From a virus, in the IMG/VR virus record IMGVR_UViG_3300032163_000037, positions 1 through 41,626 of that record: a DNA stretch of 41,626 nt; one strand, 5' to 3'. The notes beneath the pieces are model-generated. The model was not told where the DNA came from. It did not search any database and worked only from the letters and a program-made list of their open reading frames with translations. The position numbers and the translations under genes are program-made. Shown here in pieces: positions 13,283-20,053 of this stretch (positions are counted from its first letter, which is position 1; the number at the start of each line of letters is the position of its first letter).

Positions 13283-13851
13283 CCAATAAGAAGTATCAGA
13301 TTATACTGGCTGATCCGCCGTGGAGTTATTATAATGATTCTACTGCTAAGAAAGATTGCACTACTATAAAGGGAATGAGGCGACCTCCATATTCTGTAAT
13401 GAGTTCACAAACAATAATGGATTTACCTATTGAAAAAATATCAACCGAAAATTCTATTTTATTTATTTGGACTACTGATTATCATTTAGAAAAGTGTTTA
13501 AAAGTAATTAAAAGTTGGGGATTTGAATATAAAACAATAGGCTTTGCTTGGGCGAAAAAAGACAAGAAAGGAAAGCCAGTTTGTTTTATGGGTGCTTACA
13601 CAATGAAAAGTGGGATTGAATTATGTCTTTTGGCTACAAAAGGGAAAGATGCTCACAAATTAGTAAAGAAACATAACATAAGAAGTTTGGTTGAAGTTGA
13701 AAGGAAAAAACATAGCGAGAAACCCACAGAAATAAAAAATAGAATTGTTCAATTATTAGGAAATTTACCCCGAATAGAACTTTTCGCCCGACAAAAAACT
13801 GAAGGTTGGGATGTATGGGGAAATGAAGTAATTAGTGATATAAATTTATGA
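13279..13851 (+). CDS. MT-A70-type adenine N6-methyltransferase
   Basis: This 190-residue enzyme carries the catalytic DPPW (12-15, in YQIILADPPWSYYND) that defines the MT-A70 family, which methylates adenine N6 in DNA (bacterial and phage members) or RNA (eukaryotic members). Further family motifs are the MSSQTIMDLPIEKI stretch, FIWTT (about 61-65), LEKCLKVIKSWGFEYKTIGF, and a C-terminal FARQKTEGWDVWGNE. It is compact and complete for a phage enzyme, and no restriction endonuclease lies beside it. A role in shielding phage DNA from host restriction, or in regulating replication, is inferred. A second methyltransferase is 650 bases downstream. Confidence 0.92.
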   Translation: MTNKKYQIILADPPWSYYNDSTAKKDCTTIKGMRRPPYSVMSSQTIMDLPIEKISTENSILFIWTTDYHLEKCLKVIKSWGFEYKTIGFAWAKKDKKGKPVCFMGAYTMKSGIELCLLATKGKDAHKLVKKHNIRSLVEVERKKHSEKPTEIKNRIVQLLGNLPRIELFARQKTEGWDVWGNEVISDINL

Positions 13852-14117
13852 CAACTAACAATGAAGAAAATAAAATCTGGACAACAAAAGATGGAGATGA
13901 TATTCCACTAAATAAACTAGGGAATAGTCATTTGTTGAATATTAAAAAATGGATAGAAAAGAGAGCTAAATATGGAGTAGATCAAGGTTATTTTAGTCAT
14001 TGTGATGACGATGATTTTATGACTGGAGATACTTGGACTATTTACGGAGAGGAAGTCAAAAGTTACTATAATTATAGAGATATTTTAAAAGAAATTAAAA
14101 GACGAAAATTAAACTAA
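13848..14117 (+). CDS. Hypothetical protein between methyltransferases (89 aa)
   Basis: It begins MTTNNEENKIWTTKDGDDIP, followed by helical and aromatic segments (HLLNIKKWIEKRAKYG, SHCDDDDFMTGD, YYNYRDILKEIKRRK). The start overlaps the methyltransferase stop by four bases. Its first seven residues equal those of the next gene, which suggests a duplicated start region. No function is recognised. Confidence 0.66.
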   Translation: MTTNNEENKIWTTKDGDDIPLNKLGNSHLLNIKKWIEKRAKYGVDQGYFSHCDDDDFMTGDTWTIYGEEVKSYYNYRDILKEIKRRKLN

Positions 14118-14120
14118 CCC

Positions 14121-14516
14121 ATGACAACTAACAACGAAGAAAAATCAAAATGTTGCGGAGTAAAAGTTCAAGTCTCAATGACTGACGAAGGAACGTGCTG
14201 TTACATTTGCTCAAAATGTAATTATCCATGTGATGTCGTTTTTAATGAAGAAAAGATAATAAAAGAGATAATGGAAAGCGAGCCAATGAAAAGAGTCTCT
14301 AGTATTGAGCAGACTGCCATAGTTACAGGACGAGTAGACCAATATTACGGAAAAACAATCCCTGAAGTTTTAAAAGAAGCCCTCTATTCCCAGCGTCTCC
14401 AGCTAATCGAGGAGGTGGAGGAGAGATTTTCAATGGAAATGATGGATTATAATTTTGACATCTCTCAAGTCAAAGCCCTTTTATCAACTATGAAAAATGG
14501 AGATGGAATTAAATAA
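14121..14516 (+). CDS. Zinc-binding protein (131 aa)
   Basis: Residues 10-35 contain CCGV, CCYIC, SKC and YPC, a cysteine-rich zinc ribbon like those attached to many phage proteins. The rest is helical and acidic (EKIIKEIMESEPMKRVSSIE and LQLIEEVEERFSMEMM). The MTTNNEE start repeats that of the preceding gene. It overlaps the following methyltransferase by 20 bases, so the pair is probably co-expressed. Function unknown. Confidence 0.66.
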   Translation: MTTNNEEKSKCCGVKVQVSMTDEGTCCYICSKCNYPCDVVFNEEKIIKEIMESEPMKRVSSIEQTAIVTGRVDQYYGKTIPEVLKEALYSQRLQLIEEVEERFSMEMMDYNFDISQVKALLSTMKNGDGIK

Positions 14517-15231
14517 AGTTTATTTAGGTGATTGCCTTGAGCTAATGAAAGATATACCTGATAAAAGTATTGACATGATACTTTGTGACCTTCCTTATGG
14601 AACTACCGCCTGCAAATGGGACACCATAATACCCTTTGAGCCACTTTGGGAGCAATACAAGAGAATTATAAAAGACAATGGGGCGATAGTTTTAACTGCC
14701 TCACAACCTTTTACAAGTGCTTTAGTGATGAGTAATGTTGATTGGTATAGAAGTTCTTTGGTGTGGTTAAAAAACAAACCAATGAATTTTATGAACGCTA
14801 ATAAGATGTTTATGAAGTGGCACGAAGACATTGTTATCTTTTACAATAAACTCCCAACATATAATCCTCAAAAAATAAAAGGAAAGCTACATAAAAACGG
14901 GAACACACAAAATACTGGAAATATAACACAATATACAGTAGGAACCCAAAGGATAATAACAGAATCCGACACGTATCATCCTAAGAGTATTTTAGAGTTT
15001 AAAATAGACCACCTTACTAAACACCCAACAGAAAAACCCGTAGCCCTCTTTGAATATCTCATCAAGACCTACACCAACGAAGGAGATTTAGTGTTAGATA
15101 ACTGTGCTGGTAGTGGAACAACAGGAGTGGCTTGTAAAAATCTCGGCAGAAATTATATCCTCATAGAAAAAGAACCAGAATATGTTAAAATTATAAATGA
15201 AAGATTATCAGACCTAAAGAAAACAAGATGA
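14497..15231 (+). CDS. Site-specific DNA methyltransferase (beta class)
   Basis: This is a 244-residue amino-methyltransferase for N6-adenine or N4-cytosine. The catalytic motif IV is DLPY (31-34, within ILCDLPYGTTACKWD) and the SAM-binding motif I is DNCAGSGTTG (201-210). Catalytic motif first and SAM motif last is the beta-class order. THHP-like HPTEKP precedes motif I. The target-recognition region lies between (about 80-160). No restriction enzyme is adjacent, so it is an orphan phage enzyme, likely to protect against restriction. Two ATGs (14497, 14503) are possible. Confidence 0.93.
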   Translation: MEMELNKVYLGDCLELMKDIPDKSIDMILCDLPYGTTACKWDTIIPFEPLWEQYKRIIKDNGAIVLTASQPFTSALVMSNVDWYRSSLVWLKNKPMNFMNANKMFMKWHEDIVIFYNKLPTYNPQKIKGKLHKNGNTQNTGNITQYTVGTQRIITESDTYHPKSILEFKIDHLTKHPTEKPVALFEYLIKTYTNEGDLVLDNCAGSGTTGVACKNLGRNYILIEKEPEYVKIINERLSDLKKTR

Positions 15232-15359
15232 ATAATAAAGATTATAAAACAAAAGAATACTGGATAGAGTTAGGGATAAGAATTTTGGCAATTTTATTTG
15301 TTTTGATGTTATCAACGGTAATTTTGTTTTTTACTTCGTGGTTAGGGTGTCATAAATAA
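15228..15359 (+). CDS. Small single-pass membrane protein (43 aa)
   Basis: The 43 residues begin MNNKDYKTKEYWIELGIRIL and continue through one strong membrane helix (about 18-38) to a short GCHK end. The start overlaps the methyltransferase stop (ATGA). Topology is probably N-in. The function is unknown. Confidence 0.65.
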   Translation: MNNKDYKTKEYWIELGIRILAILFVLMLSTVILFFTSWLGCHK

Positions 15360-15410
15360 CCTAAAACAAGATGAACTAGCTTTCTTTACAAGATAATATA
15401 AAATAAAGAT

Positions 15411-16910
15411 ATGGATAAAGTATCAGCAACAATACAATCAATAAGAGATACAATAGGAGGAACATTTGTTAAACCTAATCCCGAAAGGATTGTTGTTCTC
15501 CGTCAGGCTCTTTGTGATTCTCAAATTGCATTAGACTATTTGCAAATCAAGAGAGGGTTGTCGCTTGATACTATCACTAATTTTAAATTAGGATATGATA
15601 CAGAAAAGAATGCCATAGCAATACCTGTTTATAAGAGAGGAGAACTTATCAATATCCGCTATCGTTATCTTGATGATAATAAGAAACCTAAGTATACCCA
15701 AGAGAAAGGTTGCGAAGTTTGGATTTATAATGAAGATGGCATATCAAAAGGTCAAGAGAAGGGAGGTGTGATGATTGTTGAAGGTGAATTTGATTTGATG
15801 TCAGTATGGCAGTCTGGAATAAAGAATGTTATTTCCCCCGCATCGGGCAAAGATTCTTATGGAATGTGGATTGAATTGATAGATACAATTCCTAAAGTAT
15901 ATGTTGCTTATGATAATGATAAGCCAGGTAAAGATGCGGCCAAGAAGTTGGCTGAAAGACTTGGAACAGAGAAATCATTTGAGGTTTGTTATCCAGTTGG
16001 AATAAAAGATGCTAATGAATTTTTCCAAAAGCATGACATTAATAAGTTTAGAATTCTTATCGCCACAGCTAAAGCATTTATCTCATATAAGTTTCAAGGT
16101 GTAGGTGATGTTATTAATATGTTGAGAGAGAAGAAGGAGGATATTCTTAAATTTAAGTGTATACCATTCATTGAATTTGAACAGGATTGGTTGGTAATGT
16201 TATCTGGTGTGAGCAACGTGGGCAAAAGTTCTGTTGCTATGAATATCGCAGATGAATGTGTAAAGAAAGATATTCCTTGTCTTATACTTCCATTTGAAAG
16301 AGGGATTAAAACAGTTGGTAAAAGATATTTGCAAGTCAGATATAATAAAACACAAAATGATTTTGATTGCATGGAAGATAAACAATGGGAAGAATTAGCA
16401 ACAGATGCGGTTAATTGTCCGATTTATTTCTCTCTCCCTGGACGAGAAGATATTAAAGATACAATTGCTAAAGCTGTTAGGATATTTGGAGTGAAAGTTT
16501 GTATCATTGACCACTTAGATTATCTTGTCCGTAAGTCTAGTGATAATCACAATATTGAAACATCTAATACTCTCCAAGAGTTTAAATCTTTGGCACAGGA
16601 ACATAATTGTATATTTATAGTTGTTCATCATATTAGAAAACAAGGTGGTTTTGGAGAGCAAGTTAAAAAACCTAAGATGGAAGATTTAAAAGGGTCATCA
16701 TCTGTCTATCAAGACCCTGAAGCGGTCATCATGCTTAGTTCACCTGATAAGGGGCATTTAGAGGTAGATATTGTAAAGAATAAAGGAACGATGGGAAGTA
16801 GGGTGTACGATTTCAATTTAGCCACAGGTGTTATTGGAGATGATGTTACGGGGATAGTGGTCGATACCCAGTCAGAAAATGAGAAGTTTATGAATCAATT
16901 TAATGCTTAA
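15411..16910 (+). CDS. TOPRIM primase-helicase without its zinc finger
   Basis: This 499-residue protein combines a primase-type TOPRIM domain with a DnaB/T7 gp4-type helicase. Residues 40-110 resemble the region before TOPRIM in phage primases. TOPRIM has VEGEFD (E124) and YDNDKPGKDAA (D168, D170). The helicase has Walker A SGVSNVGKSS (265-274), Walker B CIIDHLDYL (D367) and VVHHIRKQGG (about 405-414). The CHC2 zinc finger normally at the N-terminus is missing and is encoded by the next gene, which starts inside this gene's last codons. It would unwind DNA and prime the lagging strand, using host polymerase since none is encoded here. Confidence 0.9.
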   Translation: MDKVSATIQSIRDTIGGTFVKPNPERIVVLRQALCDSQIALDYLQIKRGLSLDTITNFKLGYDTEKNAIAIPVYKRGELINIRYRYLDDNKKPKYTQEKGCEVWIYNEDGISKGQEKGGVMIVEGEFDLMSVWQSGIKNVISPASGKDSYGMWIELIDTIPKVYVAYDNDKPGKDAAKKLAERLGTEKSFEVCYPVGIKDANEFFQKHDINKFRILIATAKAFISYKFQGVGDVINMLREKKEDILKFKCIPFIEFEQDWLVMLSGVSNVGKSSVAMNIADECVKKDIPCLILPFERGIKTVGKRYLQVRYNKTQNDFDCMEDKQWEELATDAVNCPIYFSLPGREDIKDTIAKAVRIFGVKVCIIDHLDYLVRKSSDNHNIETSNTLQEFKSLAQEHNCIFIVVHHIRKQGGFGEQVKKPKMEDLKGSSSVYQDPEAVIMLSSPDKGHLEVDIVKNKGTMGSRVYDFNLATGVIGDDVTGIVVDTQSENEKFMNQFNA

Positions 16911-17157
16911 TGAACAAGAATTGCGAATATTGCGGACAATTGGAGTGCAGAGAATATTGGGCCTACCAGAAAGGGGACGATTGGTTCATATCAGATGTCC
17001 CTTCCATGCAGACAATGGGCCATCTTGTGCCATCTATCCGAATGGGGGTTACTTTTGTTTCGGATGTGAAAAATCAGGTCAAGGAGCTTTAGATTTCTTA
17101 ATAGATACAGGAATGAGTTTCAGGGATGCTTGTAAGGAGGTGGTACAGTTTATTTAA
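16903..17157 (+). CDS. Stand-alone CHC2 primase zinc finger (84 aa)
   Basis: The product is a DnaG-type zinc-binding domain by itself: RCPFH (C32, H35) and FCFGC (C52, C55), with PSCAIYPNGGYFCFGCEKSG and GQGALDFLIDTGMSF, the standard spacing after the ribbon. In DnaG and T7 gp4 this domain recognises the template for primer synthesis and is fused N-terminally to the primase. Here it overlaps the end of the TOPRIM-helicase gene by eight bases and would act in trans. It is followed by the DnaA-box region. Confidence 0.88.
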   Translation: MLNEQELRILRTIGVQRILGLPERGRLVHIRCPFHADNGPSCAIYPNGGYFCFGCEKSGQGALDFLIDTGMSFRDACKEVVQFI

Positions 17158-17320
17158 TTGAGTTATCCACGGAATTGATTAATCAATCCGCAGGATGCTC
17201 AACAGTAGTTGAGTTATCCACAGGTAAAAGTTGCAACAATTTAATTTGTAAATGGTATAATTAGAGTATTAATAATTAGTAATGAGTCGGGTAAATAAAT
17301 AGCCCTCCTCAAAAATTGCA
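17158..17320 (+). promoter_or_regulatory. Origin-like intergenic region with DnaA boxes and palindromes
   Basis: The region holds TTATCCACG (17163-17171, one mismatch to the box) and TTATCCACA (17214-17222). Between them are a perfect 14-bp palindrome, ATTGATTAATCAAT (centre about 17181), set in a wider imperfect palindrome, and module copy 2: CAATCCGCAGGAT (17184-17196), the stem CTCAAC-agta-GTTGAG, then GTTATCCACAG. It sits beside primase-helicase and zinc finger genes. A replication origin or a DnaA-responsive promoter are the two readings. Confidence 0.6.
17231..17261 (+). promoter_or_regulatory. Promoter of the recombination/replication block
   Basis: TTGCAA (17231-17236) and TATAAT (17256-17261) preceded by TGG; the spacer is 19 bp, longer than elsewhere. 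It starts transcription near 17268 toward the genes at 17321-18866, just downstream of a DnaA box. Confidence 0.55.
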
Positions 17321-17617
17321 ATGTTGAAGAAAGTTACAATCAGCTGGACAAAATCAGCTACCACGAATAAGGATAATGTTCCTTATGTTTATAAGAATGG
17401 TAAATATGCTGGTAAGCCATTCACAAGAGTTTCCATTAAGACAGAGGAAACAGGTGAAGAATTTTATGCCACAAACGCTTTAGTGGGAAGCAAGCCAACA
17501 GAGATTAAGGTTGGAGATAAGCTTTTGTTGAGTTTGACAGAGGATAATGGATTTAAGAATTGGAATTATCCTACAAAAGAACAGATGGCGGAATATATTA
17601 AACAATTAGAAGGATAA
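17321..17617 (+). CDS. Small OB-like protein, possible ssDNA-binding protein (98 aa)
   Basis: This beta-rich protein begins MLKKVTISWTKSATTNKDNV, with alternating strands (RVSIKTEETGEEFYATNALV, KVGDKLLLSLTEDN) and a C-terminal helix. Length and strand pattern would suit a small OB-fold protein. It stands between primase-helicase and a PD-(D/E)XK nuclease, where phages commonly keep their single-strand binding protein. No acidic C-terminal tail of the bacterial SSB type is present, so the role is only suggested. Confidence 0.5.
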   Translation: MLKKVTISWTKSATTNKDNVPYVYKNGKYAGKPFTRVSIKTEETGEEFYATNALVGSKPTEIKVGDKLLLSLTEDNGFKNWNYPTKEQMAEYIKQLEG

Positions 17618-17622
17618 ATAAA

Positions 17623-18531
17623 ATGAAAGTAGAAAAAATAAGTATTGGGGCAACTATTCCATGTATGCAATATGGGAATTTAACCCCAACAATAGAATTA
17701 GAAGATGTTAGTGTTGAAGATGGATTAGAGTTTGCCATGACACATATTAAAAAAATGTTTTCTAAATATTCAGAGAAAGGAGAACTTAAAGAGAATGTAG
17801 TTATTGAAGCCACGGGAACCAAGAAATCATTTAATGAGAATATAGAGATTGCATTTGAACCAATCAATCACACCTATCATTATGGAGATAAGAAACTAAT
17901 CTCCGCCACAGAATACATTAAGAAGTTCTATAAACCATTTGATGCTGAGACAATATCAGCTGTAAGTGCTAAAGCATGGGGAGTTAAACAACAAGATGTA
18001 AAAGATTTATGGGATGAGAATGGTAAGTTGACAAGTCAATTGGGTAATGTGATTCATAAAGCTCTTGAGACCTATGATAGGTTCAGAGAGCTTGGTCAGA
18101 CAATAAATTCTAATCGAGAACTTGATGGGAATTATGCTCTACCAAAGCATCCAATAATTAAATCTGCTATTGAGGGATTTATTGCAATTAATAAGACAAC
18201 AGGAGAGGTCATTCCAGAGGCTCTCATTACAGATATTAAGAATGGATTCTGCGGACATGCTGATAGAATCTTGATTACTGACAAGAAGAAGAAAATCTGC
18301 AAAATCCAAGATTATAAAATTAATATTGATGCTGAAGAGATTAAGAGTTCTGACAAGCCATTGGCTCCATTCAATACCCTCCCAGCAAACAAAATTACAA
18401 AATATCAATTACAATTATCCTTTTATGCAAATATGTTAGAACAGTCAGGTTGGAAAGTTACAGGATTGGATGTATTTGTGTTAGAGGATAAATGGAAACA
18501 TTTCGCATTACCAGTTTTAAAAGTTATATAA
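17623..18531 (+). CDS. PD-(D/E)XK (RecB/Cas4-like) nuclease
   Basis: This 302-residue protein ends in a RecB-type nuclease domain. Motifs are LGNVIHKALE (140-149), GHADRI (D214), the IQDYKI core (D230, K232) and YQLQLSFYANMLEQSG (about 261-276), the QxxxY-like helix typical of the family. Residues 1-70 form a separate small domain with acidic helices seen attached to other phage proteins. Such enzymes resect DNA ends for recombination or degrade host DNA. The ATG follows AAATAAA after the previous stop. Confidence 0.85.
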   Translation: MKVEKISIGATIPCMQYGNLTPTIELEDVSVEDGLEFAMTHIKKMFSKYSEKGELKENVVIEATGTKKSFNENIEIAFEPINHTYHYGDKKLISATEYIKKFYKPFDAETISAVSAKAWGVKQQDVKDLWDENGKLTSQLGNVIHKALETYDRFRELGQTINSNRELDGNYALPKHPIIKSAIEGFIAINKTTGEVIPEALITDIKNGFCGHADRILITDKKKKICKIQDYKINIDAEEIKSSDKPLAPFNTLPANKITKYQLQLSFYANMLEQSGWKVTGLDVFVLEDKWKHFALPVLKVI

Positions 18532-18533
18532 AT

Positions 18534-18866
18534 ATGATTATATTATCAGGAATATTGTGGGCAGTAATTTGGGTAGCATTAGTCATAGGAGGCGTTTTTG
18601 CGGCTGAAGCAATTATTGAGGAAATTAGAGAATGGAGATTTGAAAGGAAAATAAAGAAGGGTGATATAATGTGGGATTATAGACTTCCAGAACTTCCCTC
18701 AGATGAAGATATGGAGGATGATTTCATTTGTGATGATTGTTTAGAGGAGGAAGGACTAGAAAATATTGAGTTCTTTCCAGGTAGAGCATATCCCGATAAG
18801 ACCAAAAAGAAAGCCAAGAAAACTGTAAAGAAATCAGTTAAAAAGGCTAAAAAGTCTCACAAATAG
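18534..18866 (+). CDS. Membrane-anchored acidic/Lys-rich protein (110 aa)
   Basis: From ATG 18534 the protein has one N-terminal membrane helix (about 2-25, IILSGILWAVIWVALVIGGV) and a charged linker. A strongly acidic segment with CDDC (near 61-66) follows, then a long Lys-rich tail of KKAKK-like repeats. The frame is open further upstream but that part overlaps the nuclease gene. The tail could bind nucleic acid at the membrane. No family is recognised. Confidence 0.6.
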   Translation: MIILSGILWAVIWVALVIGGVFAAEAIIEEIREWRFERKIKKGDIMWDYRLPELPSDEDMEDDFICDDCLEEEGLENIEFFPGRAYPDKTKKKAKKTVKKSVKKAKKSHK

Positions 18867-18867
18867 C

Positions 18868-18896
18868 TTGCATTTAGGGTAAAATTGTGCTAAACT
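18868..18896 (+). promoter_or_regulatory. Promoter of the exported transglycosylase
   Basis: TTGCAT (18868-18873), 17-bp spacer, TAAACT (18891-18896) preceded by TGC. It starts near 18903 and is followed by a structured leader. Confidence 0.6.
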
Positions 18897-18901
18897 TATG
18901 A

Positions 18902-18969
18902 GGTTCGCTGTCTGGGGCCCTAGACAATAAAAGTAGGGCCGTCCCGTCCTGTACGACAACAGGATGAGA
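18902..18969 (+). promoter_or_regulatory. Structured leader that buries a ribosome binding site
   Basis: GGCCCT (18916-18921) pairs with AGGGCC (18935-18940). TCCTGT (18947-18952) pairs with ACAGGA (18959-18964). The second hairpin hides the AGGA that would serve ATG 18970 and also the A of ATG 18964. This is one of the few clear Shine-Dalgarno sites in the genome, and its placement suggests translation is held until the hairpin opens. Confidence 0.5.
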
Positions 18970-19353
18970 ATGAAACGGATAATTAAAAACTTAATATTAT
19001 CTGCGGCTATTGGAATAGTTTTTGTGTCAAGACCTCTTGTTTTGGCTGAAAACATTCCAGTTCCGCAAGATGTTCCAGGGATGATTGCTTATTACTCTCA
19101 AGTATATGGTGCTAACTCGGCCGAGTTACTCAATGTGGCTAAGTGTGAAAGTGGTCTTAGGACAAATGTTTATGGTGATGGGGGATATGCATTCGGTGTA
19201 ATGCAGTTCCACGAGCAAACGTTCGATTTATGGTCAAAGCAGTTTGGTGAAGAGTTGGATTACCATTCAGCCAATGACCAAATTAAATTAGCAACGTGGG
19301 CTTTTGCACAAGGCAATTCATATAAACTACATTGGACTTGTTTTAAACGCTAA
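18970..19353 (+). CDS. Secreted lytic transglycosylase (SLT fold)
   Basis: From ATG 18970 (two codons inside the longest frame, and five bases after AGGA) the product starts MKRIIKNLILSAAIGIVFVS, a clear signal peptide cleaved after VLA. The mature domain of about 100 residues carries the catalytic Glu in AKCESGLRTN, then GGYAFGVMQFHEQTFDLW (the Gly-x-x-Q motif) and a C-terminal HWTCFKR. Such small exported transglycosylases with a W-C end are common in Patescibacteria and their mobile elements. It cleaves peptidoglycan outside the membrane. It lies in the early half, away from the lysis pair at 24 kb, so a role in cell-wall remodelling or host take-over is as likely as lysis. Confidence 0.85.
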   Translation: MKRIIKNLILSAAIGIVFVSRPLVLAENIPVPQDVPGMIAYYSQVYGANSAELLNVAKCESGLRTNVYGDGGYAFGVMQFHEQTFDLWSKQFGEELDYHSANDQIKLATWAFAQGNSYKLHWTCFKR

Positions 19354-19380
19354 ATAAAAAACAATTGGAATAATAAAAAG

Positions 19381-19404
19381 AGGGACCCGAAAGGGTCTCT
19401 TTTT
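19381..19404 (+). terminator. Intrinsic terminator after the transglycosylase
   Basis: AGGGACCC-gaaa-GGGTCTCT followed by TTTT; 8 bp with one G-T pair and a GNRA-type loop. A DnaA box begins six bases further on. Confidence 0.88.
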
Positions 19405-19409
19405 GTATG

Positions 19410-19418
19410 TTATCCACA
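19410..19418 (+). promoter_or_regulatory. DnaA box
   Basis: TTATCCACA, a perfect consensus DnaA box between the terminator (19381-19404) and the promoter at 19428. Same orientation as the boxes at 9729, 11209 and 17214. Confidence 0.6.
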
Positions 19419-19427
19419 GTTTTTAGG

Positions 19428-19456
19428 TTGCAAAATCACACTTTTTGTGATATAAT
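19428..19456 (+). promoter_or_regulatory. Promoter with a built-in operator
   Basis: TTGCAA (19428-19433), 17 bp, TATAAT (19451-19456) preceded by TGA. An inverted repeat ATCACA-ctttt-TGTGAT (19435-19451) fills the spacer and touches the -10, where a bound dimer would block polymerase. The ATG is at 19464, so the mRNA is almost leaderless. Confidence 0.75.
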
Positions 19457-19463
19457 GTATAAC

Positions 19464-19637
19464 ATGGCAAATAAGAATATAGAAAAACTTGAAGAATTTT
19501 CCTCCTATTGTAAGTTTCATCCTGAGATGAGATTCTGGCAAGCCTTAAGGAATTGGGCAGGAGTAGATTTTATATTTACCCACAATGGAAGTTTAAGAAT
19601 AGAAAACATATTACACGATACCTTCTATGATGAATAA
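19464..19637 (+). CDS. Small protein MANKNIEKLEEFSSYCKFHP (57 aa)
   Basis: The product is a 57-residue globular protein with Trp, Cys and aromatic residues (RFWQALRNWAGVDFIFTH). The start is set by the promoter: only ATG 19464 lies downstream of the -10. No family is named, though short proteins with the pattern EMRFWQALRNW are recurrent in phages and bacteria. It is the first gene of the block 19464-20359, which includes nucleotide-metabolism genes. Confidence 0.7.
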   Translation: MANKNIEKLEEFSSYCKFHPEMRFWQALRNWAGVDFIFTHNGSLRIENILHDTFYDE

Positions 19638-19785
19638 TGAAAGAGTAGAACTTGATATTGCAAAGATAATTAATAACAATGTTAAGTTAATTATTTTAGA
19701 TGGTGTTGAGCAACATATCTTAATAAGCAAAGACTATTTAAGAAGAGATTTATTAGATTATTTATTTAAGACAAAACATGGATAG
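19630..19785 (+). CDS. Small protein in the nucleotide-metabolism block (51 aa)
   Basis: The 51 residues begin MNNERVELDIAKIINNNVKL and contain two strand-like stretches and a basic C-terminal helix (YLRRDLLDYLFKTKHG). It overlaps its neighbours by eight bases on each side, consistent with coupled translation. No function is recognised. Confidence 0.6.
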   Translation: MNNERVELDIAKIINNNVKLIILDGVEQHILISKDYLRRDLLDYLFKTKHG

Positions 19786-20053
19786 AAAAAATATGCCAGT
19801 TTTTAGTGGAGTATTAAAATACTTCCCCCTTGCATTATTAGAAATTTCTAAAGTATCTAAAGCTGGAAATGACCAACATAATGCTGGTCAGTCACTACAT
19901 TGGGATAGGAGCAAATCAGGTGATGAATTAGATGCATTGACGAGACATTTATTAGATGCAGGAACTATTGATACAGATGGTATGAGGCACAGTGCCAAAT
20001 TAGCTTGGAGAGCTTTATCAAATTTACAAAAAGAATTAGAAGAAAACAAATAA
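19778..20053 (+). CDS. dATP/dGTP diphosphohydrolase-like protein (DUF5664)
   Basis: The 91 residues fit the small phage domain known as DUF5664 or the N-terminal domain of dATP/dGTP diphosphohydrolase. Marks are the YFPLALLEISKVSKAGNDQH helix, GQSLHWDRSKSGDELDALTR and a His-rich end, MRHSAKLAWRALSNL. Conserved His, Asp and Glu residues of this all-helical fold coordinate metal and act on nucleotides. In phages it is thought to trim the dNTP pool or support modified-base synthesis. The next gene is another nucleotide-processing family, which agrees. Confidence 0.72.
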   Translation: MDRKNMPVFSGVLKYFPLALLEISKVSKAGNDQHNAGQSLHWDRSKSGDELDALTRHLLDAGTIDTDGMRHSAKLAWRALSNLQKELEENK

